From NCBI GenBank assembly GCA_033807775.1, contig CM066318.1, positions 87,210,879 to 87,274,878 on the forward strand: a stretch of DNA of 64,000 bases, in the 5' to 3' direction. Shown here one piece after another: positions 43,016 to 53,577 of this stretch; position 1 is the stretch's first letter, and each line of letters begins with the position of its first letter. A model generated the notes under the pieces. It was given only the letters and a program-made list of their open reading frames with translations. It had not been told where the DNA came from and ran no database searches. This stretch comes from Saussurea involucrata (taxonomy: Eukaryota; Streptophyta; Magnoliopsida; Asterales; Asteraceae). The translations under genes were made by a program, and so were the position numbers.

Positions 43016-45047
43016 TGATGACTGAATTGATGTACCCTTTTTAAAACATATAGCCAATAACGTATTGTTTATTAGACCAAATCCCTTAAAATTGATAATA
43101 AATAAAACTTGACGCAAGTATACATCTTAGTCTATTATCGTCTCAAAACAAGTAATAATGGTACAAAAGTACCGGATATCGAACCCACAGGGAAGCGTGG
43201 ACAAGTTTCTCTTTAAAAGTCCAGTTTGTAAAAGCGAGTTTCAGATGGCGAATTCGAAAACAGTATTTTGGTGGTTTGATTAACAACTAATGACAGAAAT
43301 CAGTTATAAAAAGAAGCACAGGGTATAAATATCCGTTGGGATGATAATAATAATTAAATATAGCGATGAGACCGCATTCCTTAGTTATCTCAGACGTCGA
43401 CTATTTCATGATACAACGAACCGGGTGTCAATTGGTCAATTGTGATACACCACAAAATATAACATTGATTTAAATAACTTCGGACAATCATGCAGTACGC
43501 GACACCTTTCAGTTTAGCTATTAGTCTCGGTCCCAACTTTACTTTATACCACGGACTAGGACGTTTAGCCCATCATCGTTTAGTTTCTAATTATAAAAGA
43601 TGTGTAAATTTGGAAAGTAAATAATGGAGATGGACAATGCATGAAAAAGACGTAACTTGTTATGCAAGTAACGACGGGTTTACCTAATAAGAAGTTAACG
43701 ACAACTTGGAATTTAAGTGGAAAGTCTTGTTTTAATTGTAAACTTTGAAATGAAAAGCTTGTGTAACAACTAACGACGATGTGATTAAAACTACTTGCAT
43801 AGAAAGATAAGTAACTTTGAATTGTAAAGCGAGATTAGCAATAATGAACTAAATTAGCTATGCATTTAAGGGAGGAGAAAAGCGATGGTAATAAGCAATT
43901 AAAAACTGTCAGTATCAAAATAAAGAGAGATTAACGACAAGTTAACAAACTACAACCGAAAGCAAGTAAACGAAATTAAAGATAATGAGATTATAAATGC
44001 CATAAGTAACGAGATTAACAAGATTAAGAGTAAACTTAACAAAATTGTAACCAAAGAAGAGAGTTAGTATCGAGATTATGAGCTGCAGTAATAAGACCGT
44101 AATTAAGCAAGTAAAACCGTATGTAATGAAACCGAAAGTCGAGCAAGAAAGCAAGAAAATGGTGACGAGATTGTAATGGTAACCGTAGTAAATGGATTAG
44201 CAATGAGATTAAAGTAACAAGGAGAGATTTGTGGATGAGCTAACTAGTAACAAACGAGTAACAACGAGAAAGTATTCAATGTTGAGCTTGAACCTAACCA
44301 ATGGTAGAACCGAGAGGTTCGAAAAGTGAGCAAGAGCCACGGTTTGCAACTGGCTCTAAGCTCACTTGCTAACTAACCAACTAACCAAAGTTGTCTTAAC
44401 TAATGGTGTCTAACAAAGCATTGTAACCAAATATCCAGTGGAGTATAAGTTTCAGGTGTGTTTGTTTCAATACATAGCATGCATTTATATACTGGTAAGA
44501 ATTCTTGGAGAGGAGGATAACCACCATGGGTTGTACCCATGGATCTAGAGACCCATGGGCCGCAAGGCATAAGGGGCCGGTTCTTGTGAGGAGAATCCCA
44601 TCATCAAAGCCCAATCGAAAATTGCTCCAAGTCCAATCAAAAGTGTAGTTTGCATGCTATGTTCTTCGGCCCAAGTGTTAATATACGGCCGACCCAAAAA
44701 TTCCACAAAATTCGATCCAAAAGCGAGTGTATCTACAAAAGCCCGGTCCTCAAAAGTTGAAGTCGTCAGCTTCGTTCCAAACGGTTGCTATCCGCTATCT
44801 TCTTGATTTACAAACTCCAAAAGACCGTCTTTATACAACCTGAAATACACGAAATATAAAATGAGTGGTTTTGGACGTTTTTCATGCACTTTTATATGTT
44901 TTTGGCAGACTCTATACTCAAAGGCGCCGAATGATTATTTTATGCAACTATTACTATAATTAGCTAAAACTGACTCAATGGAATAACAAAACGTCTCAAC
45001 ATTTGGAATTATATAGCTACAATAGGGTTAAATAAATAACCCTATCA
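43016..45047 (-). repeat. 5' LTR of element E (about 2.03 kb)
   Basis: In element orientation it begins TGATAGGG at 45047 and ends TCATCA or AGTCA at 43016-43019, just before the primer site. The seven bases CCTATCA at 33373-33379 match its start. It contains TATATAAA at 44484-44491 (minus) and a hairpin at 44326-44365. The rest is AT-rich with no gene. Confidence 0.82.
44484..44491 (-). promoter_or_regulatory. TATA box of element E LTR
   Basis: TATATAAA on the minus strand about 560 bp from the LTR start. Confidence 0.5.
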
Positions 45048-45218
45048 CACACCAAGGCCACGTGGAAGAACCCTCACCACGTGTATGCATGCATGCACAC
45101 ACCAACATACTCATACGTGAGGCTTGCTACGAGGAAAAGAATCAAGGAGGATACCAAGAACTCGAATTAAGATTTATTAAATAAAACGAAAGTTTACCCG
45201 GAAATTTGGGGTGTTACA
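45048..45218. repeat. Fragment F: end of a gypsy-type LTR
   Basis: 171 bp ending GGGGTGTTACA, the reverse of the TGTAACACCCC terminus typical of many plant gypsy LTRs. Element E begins at its left edge, so the rest of F lies left of the window. Whether F is a solo LTR or part of a whole element, and its strand, cannot be seen. Host sequence (element H) follows at 45219. Confidence 0.5.
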
Positions 45219-46406
45219 CATTCGTCTGGGTCGTATGAAACTGTTTTTTGTGGCTACTGTGACAAAATCATTTCTCATACAGTTGTCCTTCGAACCCTAA
45301 ATCTCGTTATTTAATGGGAGATAGTAGTTGGGATACCTCAAACGTCAATGATTCCATTCAATCATGGGAGGATCATCCTAATTTGTTTTTAAATGGTCAA
45401 GAGCATGGGATTTTCACATCACCAATACCTCCCTACCAAGATTGGAGTAACACTTACTCAAATAATCTTGACCTATCTTGGGAGGAACAAGTTGATTTTT
45501 TTAGGAATTTTCAAGGGGATAATTTTAACAACTCACTTTTACCCCCTACACCCCCTTTAAATCAAGTTGAAAACCTCAAATCTCTTAAAGATTTGATGAA
45601 TGATTTCTTATAGAACATAAAAGGAGTTGTTATTAACATAACAACTTGTGTTGGAGATATCATTAGTGAGCATAAAAGACAAAACCAAATCCCTATATGT
45701 AACACCCTCAAATCTGGAAAGAACAACTAAATAAAATCCCTTCTACAAACCATTCTCGAAATTTCCTCAAGATTAAACATAACAATTCCTACAATTAACG
45801 ACTCAAATCATACTATGAGACCACCTAATGTCGGGTGTTACTTAACATGAGTACAAGTTGCTATTCCCAAATATTAACGCAGAAGACTTCACTTAAGCAA
45901 TTCACCTCTCGAGCACACTACTAGCACTCGACCTTTCGCAATGTCACTAGAACTACTCCCAACCTGAACCTGTTGCACATGCCGACAAATAAAAAGGTTA
46001 GGCTAACGCCTAGTGAGTTCAAAAGTTTATAACATGATTTATATGATTTGTTGAATGGAAGTTTGCGACATAAATCATGATTTCCAAAAGAGTTTATGAA
46101 AGGATGTAAACGACTCATTTTCCAACGCACACAAAATCTATTGAGAAAAGTTCCCAAAATGTACAAAGCGTTTTCCTAAATGAATTCCAATCCCAACTCA
46201 CTCAAAACGTGCTTTGACGTTAAATATCCCAAATAATTATAAACGTAGATAAAACTCCAATATTCAAAATTGTAATACCCCGGGTAAGTCCGTTAAATTT
46301 ATTTAACTAAGGGATTTTGATATTAAGGGGAAGTTTGAGATAAGTTATAAGATTTGGGGTGGGTTGGTCATTAATGGGTAGTTTGTGCCAAAAGTGTAAA
46401 TAGAGA

Positions 46407-46414
46407 TATAAATA
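46407..46414 (+). promoter_or_regulatory. TATA box of element J 5' LTR
   Basis: TATAAATA; its copy in the 3' LTR is at 49843-49850. Confidence 0.55.
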
Positions 46415-46687
46415 TCTCTCACACTTCAGTTATCCTTTCAAAAACCTAAATATAGAAAGACAGTGTGTGTGTGTGTGTTCGTGAGGCGAAAAAGGAGCAG
46501 AAGTGGAAAGGTTCGGTTTGAGCATCGATTGAACGGGTTTGAGTCGATTTTAAGGTATGTACCCTTTAGGTTTTATGTTTGTAATCATCAATAGACAGTT
46601 TCTATCTGATTAGAAAGTTTAAATCATAGTTGTATAGATTTGATTTGGGTTCTGGATTAGAAAAGCGACCGACTGTGTTCTTGAGAG

Positions 46688-46892
46688 TCCCGGGGAAGTC
46701 CCGGTAGACTCCCGGTACTGACGACTCCCGGTAATGTGAGTCCCGGTAAGGTGAGTCCCGGTATTGCAGACTTCCGGTAGTGTAGAGTTCCGGTAATGTG
46801 AACTCCCGGTATAGAAACTCCCGGTACCATGGAGTCCCGGTACCATGAAGTCCCGGTAGTGTTGTCTCCCGGTACTCTGGGTAGTCCCGGTA
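46688..46892 (+). repeat. TCCCGGTA array in 5' LTR of J (14 units)
   Basis: Fourteen copies of TCCCGGTA (two as TTCCGGTA, the first as TCCCGGGG) spaced about 11-18 bp with variable spacer. It lies downstream of the TATA box and so within the transcribed leader. Confidence 0.93.
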
Positions 46893-47392
46893 CCTTGTTA
46901 TGTTTTGTTGTTAAGTCAGAAGGGAAAGAGTATAAGTGAAACATTGGAGGGTCGGAACTTAGTAGGCTTTATGCGTTTGTCTAGTAAAGCGATATATGTA
47001 TCTTAAATGGTTTCAGATTCTGTGGAGTCAAGGTGAAGGATAGGATCTTTTTGAAAGAAGATTTCAAGTGTTTTTGATAAGCAATCGAGGTGAGTTTTAC
47101 TTTAAAACGTTTTCAACTGAAATACATATATGTGTTTATATATGTATGTGAGTATGTGTGAAATATATATATATATATATATATATGTGTGTTTATATAT
47201 ATGAGACGGATACGTGTCAAGGTGTGATTATATGTTTATGTTAAAAGGATATATGTATATATTTATATATATATATATATGGTTGGAAAAATGATGAAAG
47301 GTTTATAAATGACAATATGATATATTGAGATATATATTGTATTTATATTGCACGAAACAAGGATAGGTGAGCCGAATTATCATTTGGCGAGG

Positions 47393-47493
47393 CTGTATGG
47401 AAATACAGCGAGGCTGCATGAAATTGCAGTGGAGCTGTAGGTAATTGCAGCGGGGCTGTATGTAATTACAGTGGAGTCGACTGTATTGTACAG
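47393..47493 (+). repeat. Array of five small hairpins in 5' LTR of J
   Basis: Four 16-nt inverted repeats start at 47393, 47414, 47435 and 47456, exactly 21 bp apart, and a fifth starts at 47481. Arms vary together: CTGTA with TACAG, CTGCA with TGCAG, and CTGTA with TGCAG (one G-U pair in RNA). Confidence 0.88.
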
Positions 47494-47964
47494 TGACGAT
47501 AAATAGTTGGCTTGCTACCGACTAATGTGGCCAGGGGAAAGAAGATGAGATGAGGAGAGATACGCGGTGCTCGAGTCCTAATGTGGTATTTATATACGTG
47601 TGGTATATGCGTGCTTATATGAAAGGTTTTATGTAAACTATTTTGATACAAAGTATTATGTGAAAAGAGTTTTATATTGATTTTGGAAAAGACCAGGATT
47701 AACTCACTAGACCCGTTTGGTCTAACCCTCATTTTGTTTTCAAAAATATGTTTTCCAGATCGAGGATCCGATAGCGGCAAAGGAAAGAATAAGGTGTAGA
47801 CTGCCTTTGTGGACCGACGATGATTAGGAAGATATTATATATTTTGTAATTTCGAGACTAAAAGAGACCGTACTTGGTTTGCTATGTAACTTTTGTTGTA
47901 AATCAATGATATGTATGCATGTTATGTATTATGATGTATGTTATGGGAATTGGGTTGTTACAAA

Positions 47965-47977
47965 TGGTATCAGAGCC
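47965..47977 (+). other. Primer-binding site of element J (initiator tRNA-Met)
   Basis: TGGTATCAGAGCC two bases after the 5' LTR end. Confidence 0.93.
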
Positions 47978-48223
47978 CTAGTTTAAGGGATTTAGGTATT
48001 TGTATCTGTACCTAGACTTAAACTGCATGTGAAGTAGGATGTCCTTGAGATATTAGAACCTTGGGATGCTAAGTATAAAAGGTAGAAGGAACATCATGTA
48101 AGGTAATTTCAGATTACACCTGGCCAGTGTAACTGTGATCTTACAGGTGCATGTTTGAACCGGAAAATCTTATTATATGGGGTATGTGCGTATGTGTATA
48201 TTAATCTTGTTTGAATCTACAGA

Positions 48224-49345
48224 ATGGCAAGCGGTACTAGACGCACGAATCGGAGAGGGGGAAGTCTGAATAGTACAAATCCACCGATAGGAATGGGGGA
48301 AAGGGGAGGCAGAACTGGAGGTAGAACAGGAGGTAGAGTCGGGGGCAGAATTCAGCCACAAGGAACTGAGTTTGTCACGAGGGATGATTTGATGGCAGAG
48401 ATGGGAAGGCTACAAGCTAGTATACAAGCAATGTTTGACCAGAATCGTCATGGTGAAGCCGAAACACCGGGCCCTGAACCGGAAGCGGAGATGCCAATTA
48501 CACCAACTATTATACCAGTACCAAGGAGGTGCGACTACAAAATGTTCTTGAGATGTAGGCCTCCGACCTACTCAGAAGACAGGGACCCCGTGAAAGCAAT
48601 GAGATGGATGAAAGAGATAGAAGCTATTTTCAAGACAAGCAAGTGCGCTGACGAAGATAGAGTATTGTATGGAGCAGCAATGTTAAAAGGGGATGCTTTG
48701 TATTGGTGGGAATCTTTTATTCATTCTAGAGGATCTGATGTGTATTCTACTCTCACTTGGGAAGAATTTGTGATTGCTTATCAAAAACAATTTTGTCCCC
48801 AAGCTGCAGTTAAACAGTTGGAAGGAGAGTTTATGAATTTGCGGCAAGGAAATTTATCAGTTAGGGACTATACTGCCCGTTTTCTGGAAAAGTCACACTT
48901 CGCAGAATACTACGTTGCCACGGAGGCGATGAAGACGGAAAGGTTTATCTTCGGATTAAATTCGGAAGTCAGAAGGTTAGTGACTGCAACAGGACCTGAT
49001 AACTTCTCAGCCGCAGTAGGTGCCGCGGAAAATGTGGAACGAGATATTAAGAGAGATGCTAGTGATAAGAGTGCTGGGAAAAGAAAATCGGAAGAGATGA
49101 CACATGATTCAACGGAGTACGAAATTCAGAGGTTCGATAGTCGTCTATCTTTTAGACCAAATGAAAAATTATGTCCAAAATGCAACCGCGTACATCAAGG
49201 AAATTGTTATGTTGATCCTAGAAGTTGTTACAAGTGTGGAAGGGCTGGACACGTCGCTAAGAATTGTCGCGCAAATCGATTCTGTTTCGTTTGCAATTCC
49301 CCTGATCATATTCAGTCAGACTGTCCACAAAGGAAAATACAATAG
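48224..49345 (+). CDS. gag: Element J gag, intact, with zinc knuckles
   Basis: 373 codons from ATG at 48224, with an Arg/Gly-rich basic start (GGRTGGRTGGRVGG, residues about 27-42). The retrotransposon gag (capsid) domain spans about residues 105-240, with YKMFLRCRPPTYSEDRDPVKAMRW near the start, GDALYWWESF, W.EF..AY...F and LRQGNLSVRDYTARF. Three cysteine clusters follow near the C-terminus: CPKCNRVHQGNC, CYKCGRAGHVAKNC and CFVCNSPDHIQSDC. The stop is TAG. In the same frame a protease start continues (GRVFQMTT, then GTFLINSIRAKVLSDFG) and is cut at the active-site position near 49520. Gag would form particles and package RNA. It is the only complete retroelement protein besides E pol. Confidence 0.93.
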   Translation: MASGTRRTNRRGGSLNSTNPPIGMGERGGRTGGRTGGRVGGRIQPQGTEFVTRDDLMAEMGRLQASIQAMFDQNRHGEAETPGPEPEAEMPITPTIIPVPRRCDYKMFLRCRPPTYSEDRDPVKAMRWMKEIEAIFKTSKCADEDRVLYGAAMLKGDALYWWESFIHSRGSDVYSTLTWEEFVIAYQKQFCPQAAVKQLEGEFMNLRQGNLSVRDYTARFLEKSHFAEYYVATEAMKTERFIFGLNSEVRRLVTATGPDNFSAAVGAAENVERDIKRDASDKSAGKRKSEEMTHDSTEYEIQRFDSRLSFRPNEKLCPKCNRVHQGNCYVDPRSCYKCGRAGHVAKNCRANRFCFVCNSPDHIQSDCPQRKIQ

Positions 49346-49706
49346 GGTAGTACGACGGGGAAACCAATAAGTGTCAGGACGGGAGAGATACAAGGGTCTG
49401 AGGAACCAAAAGCAAAGGGACGAGTATTCCAAATGACAACGCAAAATGAGGAGGAAATTCCGGATGAGGATACAGGTACATTTCTAATAAACTCTATACG
49501 TGCTAAGGTGTTATCTGACTTCGGTACGAAGTGGTTCTTGGTATTTCTGTGCTTATATTGCTGATCTGTGTTAGAGACATAGGTGGTGTGGGTGGCTATT
49601 CAGTTAGTTTCTATGGTTTTGATTGAGTTCGAGGTAGTAGTGATAAGTATTTGTATCTTTTCGCTTAACCGAATTCCGGGACGGAATTCTTTTTAGGGGG
49701 AGATAA
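49346..49706 (+). pseudogene. Element J protease stub, deletion junction and polypurine tract
   Basis: About 170 bp in frame after the gag stop encode the linker and the first strand of the gypsy aspartic protease. At about 49517 the sequence changes, where the family active site D-S-G is expected, and leads into 3' untranslated sequence. The tract TTTTTAGGGGGAGATAA (about 49690-49706) precedes the 3' LTR. A CGGAATTC-type inverted repeat lies at about 49671-49689. Confidence 0.75.
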
Positions 49707-51386
49707 TGTAATACCCCGGGTAAGTCCGTTAAATTTATTTAACTAAGGGATTTTGATATTAAGGGGAAGTTTGAGATAAGTTATAAGATTTGGGGTGGGT
49801 TGGTCATTAATGGGTAGTTTGTGCCAAAAGTGTAAATGGAGATATAAATATCTCTCACACTTCAGTTATCCTTTCAAAAACCTAAATATAGAAAGACAGT
49901 GTGTGTGTGTGTTCGTGAGGCGAAAAAGGAGCAGAAGTGGAAAGGTTCGGTTTGAGCATCGATTGAACGGGTTTGAGTCGATTTTAAGGTATGTACCCTT
50001 TAGGTTTTATGTTTGTAATCATCAATAGACAGTTTCTATCGGATTAGAAAGTTTAAATCATAGCTGTATAGATTTGATTTGGGTTCTGGATTAGAAAAGC
50101 GACCGACTGTGTTCTTGAGAGTCCCGGGGAAGTCCCGGTAGACTCCCGGTACTGACGACTCCCGGTAATGTGAGTCCCGGTAAGGTGAGTCCCGGTATTG
50201 CAGACTTCCGGTTGTGTAGAGTTCCGGTAATGTGAACTCTCGGTATAGAAACTCCCGGTACCATGGAGTCCCGGTACCATGAAGTCCCGGTAGTGTTGTC
50301 TCCCGGTACTCTGGGTAGTCCCGGTACCTTGTTATGTTTTGTTGTTAAGTCAGAAGGGAAAGAGTATAAGTGAAACATTGGAGGGTCGGAACTTAGTAGG
50401 CTTTATGCGTTTGGCTAGTAAAGCGATATATGTATCTTAAATGGTTTCAGATTCTGTGGAGTCAAGGTGAAGGATAGGATCATTTTGAAAGAAGATTGCA
50501 AGTGTTTTTGATAAGCAATCGAGGTGAGTTTTACTTTAAAACGTTTTCAACTGAAATACATATATGTGTTTATATATGTATGTGAGTATGTGTGAAATAT
50601 ATATATGTGTGTTTATATATATGAGACGGATACGTGTCAAGGTGTGATTATATGTTTATGTTAAAAGGATATATGTATATATTTATATATATATATATAT
50701 ATATGGTTGGAAAAATGATGAAAGGTTTATAAATGACAATATGATATATTGAGATATATATTGTATTTATATTGCACGAAACAAGGATAGGTGAGCCGAA
50801 TTATCATTTGGCGGGGCTTTATGGAAATACAGCGGGGCTGCATGAAATTGCAGTGGAGCTGTAGGTAATTGCAGCGGGGTTGTATGTAATTACAGTGGAG
50901 TCGACTGTATTGTACAGTGACGATAATTAGTTGGCTTGCTACCGACTAATGTGGCCAGGGGAAAGAAGATGAGATGAGGAGAGATACGCGGTGCTCGAGT
51001 CCTAATGTGGTATTTATATACGTGTGGTATATGCGTGCTTATATGAAAGGTTTTATGTAAACTATTTTGATACAAAGTATTATGTGAAAAGAGTTTTATA
51101 TTGATTTTGGAAAAGACCAGGATTAACTCACTAGACCCGTTTGGTCTAACCCTCATTTTGTTTTCAAAAATATGTTTTCTAGGTCGAGGATCCGATAGCG
51201 GCACAGGAAAGAATAAGGTGTAGACTGCCTTTGTGGACCGACGATGATTAGGAAGATATTATATATTTTGTAATTTCGAGACTAAAAGAGACCGTACTTG
51301 GTTTGCTATGTAACTTTTGTTGTAAATCAATGATATGTATGCATGTTATGTATTATGATGTATGTTATGGGAATTGGGTTGTTACA
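49707..51386 (+). repeat. 3' LTR of element J
   Basis: 1680 bp matching the 5' LTR. It has shorter TG and TA runs. The CCGG array is at 50122-50326 with two units altered, and the hairpin array is at 50817-50917 with the first and fourth units altered by one base each. Confidence 0.95.
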
Positions 51387-53577
51387 AAAATGTCCAATAA
51401 GGATGAGGCATAGTACCCGCCAATAAATCATGAAAGACATTTCATATAATTAAAATGCGTCACCGAAAATATGGATAAAAGCATATACCCAAAAATAACA
51501 CCTTTCGGTGACGGGGGAGACCCGATTCCATCAAAAGTGACGGGCACACAAAGTTAGGTGACTTATGATGTTACTAGATTACACCTCAAGTCCCGGTCTT
51601 AGTTCCCATGCCATAAAGACATCACAACCTCAAACCTTTCCCATGCCTTTATTGCTTACTCCGTCGAGTTAGACCTCAAGGACTTATGGGACCACATTGC
51701 ATATCCAATCTAGACGAGTTACACCTCAAGGACTCCAATGTCCCCCATTGCCTACTCGCTAGTGGCCCCGAATGCCCTACCGCACAAAACCATGCGTTCC
51801 AATAGTCCACTCCTCGTGCACAAAGAGATAGACCATCAATTAAAAACTGACTTACGTGCCTATGGATCCAATGCAACACAGTCTACAAAACATGCCCAAC
51901 CCGGAATGACAAAAACACCCAAGCATGTAAATATCAATAATGTGCAATAATATGCAATGTGTTGCAATAAATGAAAATCATAAATAAGACTCCACACTGA
52001 GCCATCAAAACCGGACAAAATATCCCCAAGACTTCCTTAAAGTCAAAACCGAGCAAAATGCTCAAAACCCATTAGACCCATAAATAACGGTCCTCAAAAT
52101 ACAAAATGCATTTAAACATCGCTTATGTAAACATGTATCACAAAATCATCATTAACCCAAAACTCTACACGGGTTAAAAACAAAGGGTTTCCCCAAATGG
52201 ACTCATACCCTTTATAATCCTCAAAATGACTCATGACACTAAAATGTGCCTTTTCCCAAATGGTTTATAAAATCAATTACCCAACATGAAAGAAAACCAT
52301 TGAATGACTCTATTTGAGCAATAAATCATTTGAAGACATATTCATGATTTCTACACATTAAAATATTCAAAAATCCCAAATATGGGTGTTTTACAAACTT
52401 TATAAAGTTAAACACTTCAAAAGGATCAACTTACCAAATAACTCGACAATTGATAATTTTAAGTAAAACACACAAATACTTGGAAAACTACATTTTGGCA
52501 TGTACAAAGTTTTCACAAATCAACTTGAACTCATCTTGCTAGATTTAGGCTAAATCCAGATTTTCCTCAAACGTAAGCTCCTTTGAAGAAACTTGAATCT
52601 TCAAGCCAAATCTTCCAAAAACCTAGATCCATAAGTTTCCAACCATAAATAATCATCCTCAAACACTTACATACATTTCCCCCAACATAAATCATCCAAA
52701 ACCACCAAAATACCAAAACCCTAACTTCTTAGATGAAGACAAGTGAGAAGATTACCTCAACCACCACCAAATACTCTTGGGTCATTCATTATACTTCAAA
52801 ACTATTTCTATATCCTTGAATAGCTCTCAAAAAAGAATCCATGGCAACTTGAATCACTCAAATCGGAGTTGTGGTGAGAAAGTTATGAAGAAATGAAGTT
52901 TAAGGGTTTGAGATTCGTGACTTAAAGCTCCAGACCACTCCCGCGGTTTGTCCCGCGACTTGAAGTCGTGTGGAATGTCGCATGGGTCATCTAACATAGG
53001 GTTATGCGGCTTGGGTCGCGGCCCAAAGTCGCGCACCAGTCCGCATGGCCCCTTTTTGATCTGATACTGTTTTGGCCGTAACTTCTTCGTTTTAGCTCCG
53101 TTTTAGCTCCGGAAAGAACCGTTGGACTCGTATTCGAATTCCCTATCCAAAAAGACCATAAAATCTAAGATTTAACCCAAAATACTATTTTTCATATTTT
53201 TCTTAAAAGATCGGTTCCACACTGATTCGAAATTGTACTTATCCGAAAATTACGGGTGTTACACTATACCAAGTGATACTGAAAAACCGGAGGGTATTGG
53301 TAAGGATGAGAGTGAGGCTAATACTTTGGAAAATAGCCAAGAGATAGAGAGTTCTGAGGAAGAACCTCAGCATTTGAGCAACCCCTTTTCACTTCAAAAT
53401 AGTGAAGAGGCACAACAAAATGCCAAGATTGTCATTAACCCCTACTTTGAATCTGTGCATAAAAACATATTGTTGCAGATACTACAGCACTCCTGCAGCA
53501 AAGTTGTGCAGAAAGTCTTAAAGTTGTTTTTGAAAAGGGACGAGATGATCAATCAAAGGACGCGAGAAGCTTCATAA

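Larger units (their letters stand above)
33373..45047 (-). mobile_element. Element E: Ty3/gypsy Athila-like retrotransposon
   Basis: Minus-strand order: 2.03-kb 5' LTR (45047-43016), tRNA-Asp primer-binding site, gag, protease-RT-RNase H-integrase, about 1 kb spacer, post-pol ORF, about 1.2 kb tail containing GCTTGAGGGCAAGCAA, and the first seven bases of the 3' LTR (33379-33373, TGATAGG). RT before integrase defines gypsy. The tRNA-Asp primer site, gag sequence and post-pol ORF suggest Athila. D interrupts the 3' LTR immediately after those seven bases. E in turn interrupts the LTR fragment F, with CACAC at 45048-45052 as the likely duplication. Confidence 0.88.
46271..47962 (+). repeat. 5' LTR of element J
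   Basis: TGTAATACCCCGGG to GGGTTGTTACA. TATA box TATAAATA at 46407-46414, a TG repeat near 46465, the TCCCGGTA array (46688-46892), TA repeats near 47165 and 47260, the hairpin array (47393-47493) and AACTCACTAGACC near 47701. A good splice donor context (GAGGTGAGTTTT) lies at 47088-47099. Confidence 0.95.
46271..51386 (+). mobile_element. Element J: gag-only gypsy retrotransposon (TR-GAG type)
   Basis: Two LTRs (46271-47962, 1692 bp; 49707-51386, 1680 bp) flanked by the duplication AAAAT (46266-46270 and 51387-51391). The 1.7-kb interior has an initiator-Met primer site, a gag ORF, the start of a protease, then about 150 bp of non-coding sequence and a polypurine tract. RT, RNase H and integrase are absent. 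The LTRs are nearly identical, differing mainly in TG and TA repeat lengths plus a few substitutions. It is defective but apparently recently moved, so pol was presumably supplied in trans. Confidence 0.93.
45698..53263 (-). mobile_element. Element G: solo LTR of a gypsy element, carrying element J
   Basis: Bounded by TGTAACACCC at 45698 and GGGTGTTACA at 53263 with a perfect duplication CTATA (45693-45697 and 53264-53268). Without J it is about 2.4 kb. On the minus strand it holds AACTCACTAG near 46010, a motif shared with the LTRs of J, I and K. No primer site, gag or pol is present, so it is best read as a solo LTR in minus orientation. Confidence 0.75.
45314..53577 (+). pseudogene. Element H uncharacterised ORF, split by solo LTR G
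   Basis: Coding segments are 45314-45697 and 53269-53577, one frame after removal of G and one CTATA copy. An internal TAG lies at 45611-45613. It begins MGDSSWDTSNVND and is rich in Trp, Asn, Asp and Pro, with SWEDHPNLFL and SWEEQVDFF repeats of a W-E motif. The second half is acidic (ESSEEEPQ) and ends in a basic Leu/Lys helix (VQKVLKLFLKRDE). A CGYC cysteine pair is encoded just upstream in another frame (about 45248). No known domain is recognised. It could be a gag-related or accessory protein of a non-autonomous element. Confidence 0.45.

Noticed and set aside
46619..46944. ORFs with repeated Pro/Gly/Thr (PGLTLPGL, TGTH) on the minus strand
   Set aside because: They are translations of the TCCCGGTA array in the LTR, duplicated at 50053-50378 only because the LTR is duplicated.
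47160..47280. TA-rich runs in the J LTR as a possible origin or matrix attachment site
   Set aside because: Lengths differ between the two LTRs, which is simple microsatellite slippage.
45698..53263. G as a complete retrotransposon rather than a solo LTR
   Set aside because: Once J is removed only about 2.4 kb remains, with LTR landmarks and no primer site, purine tract, gag or pol.
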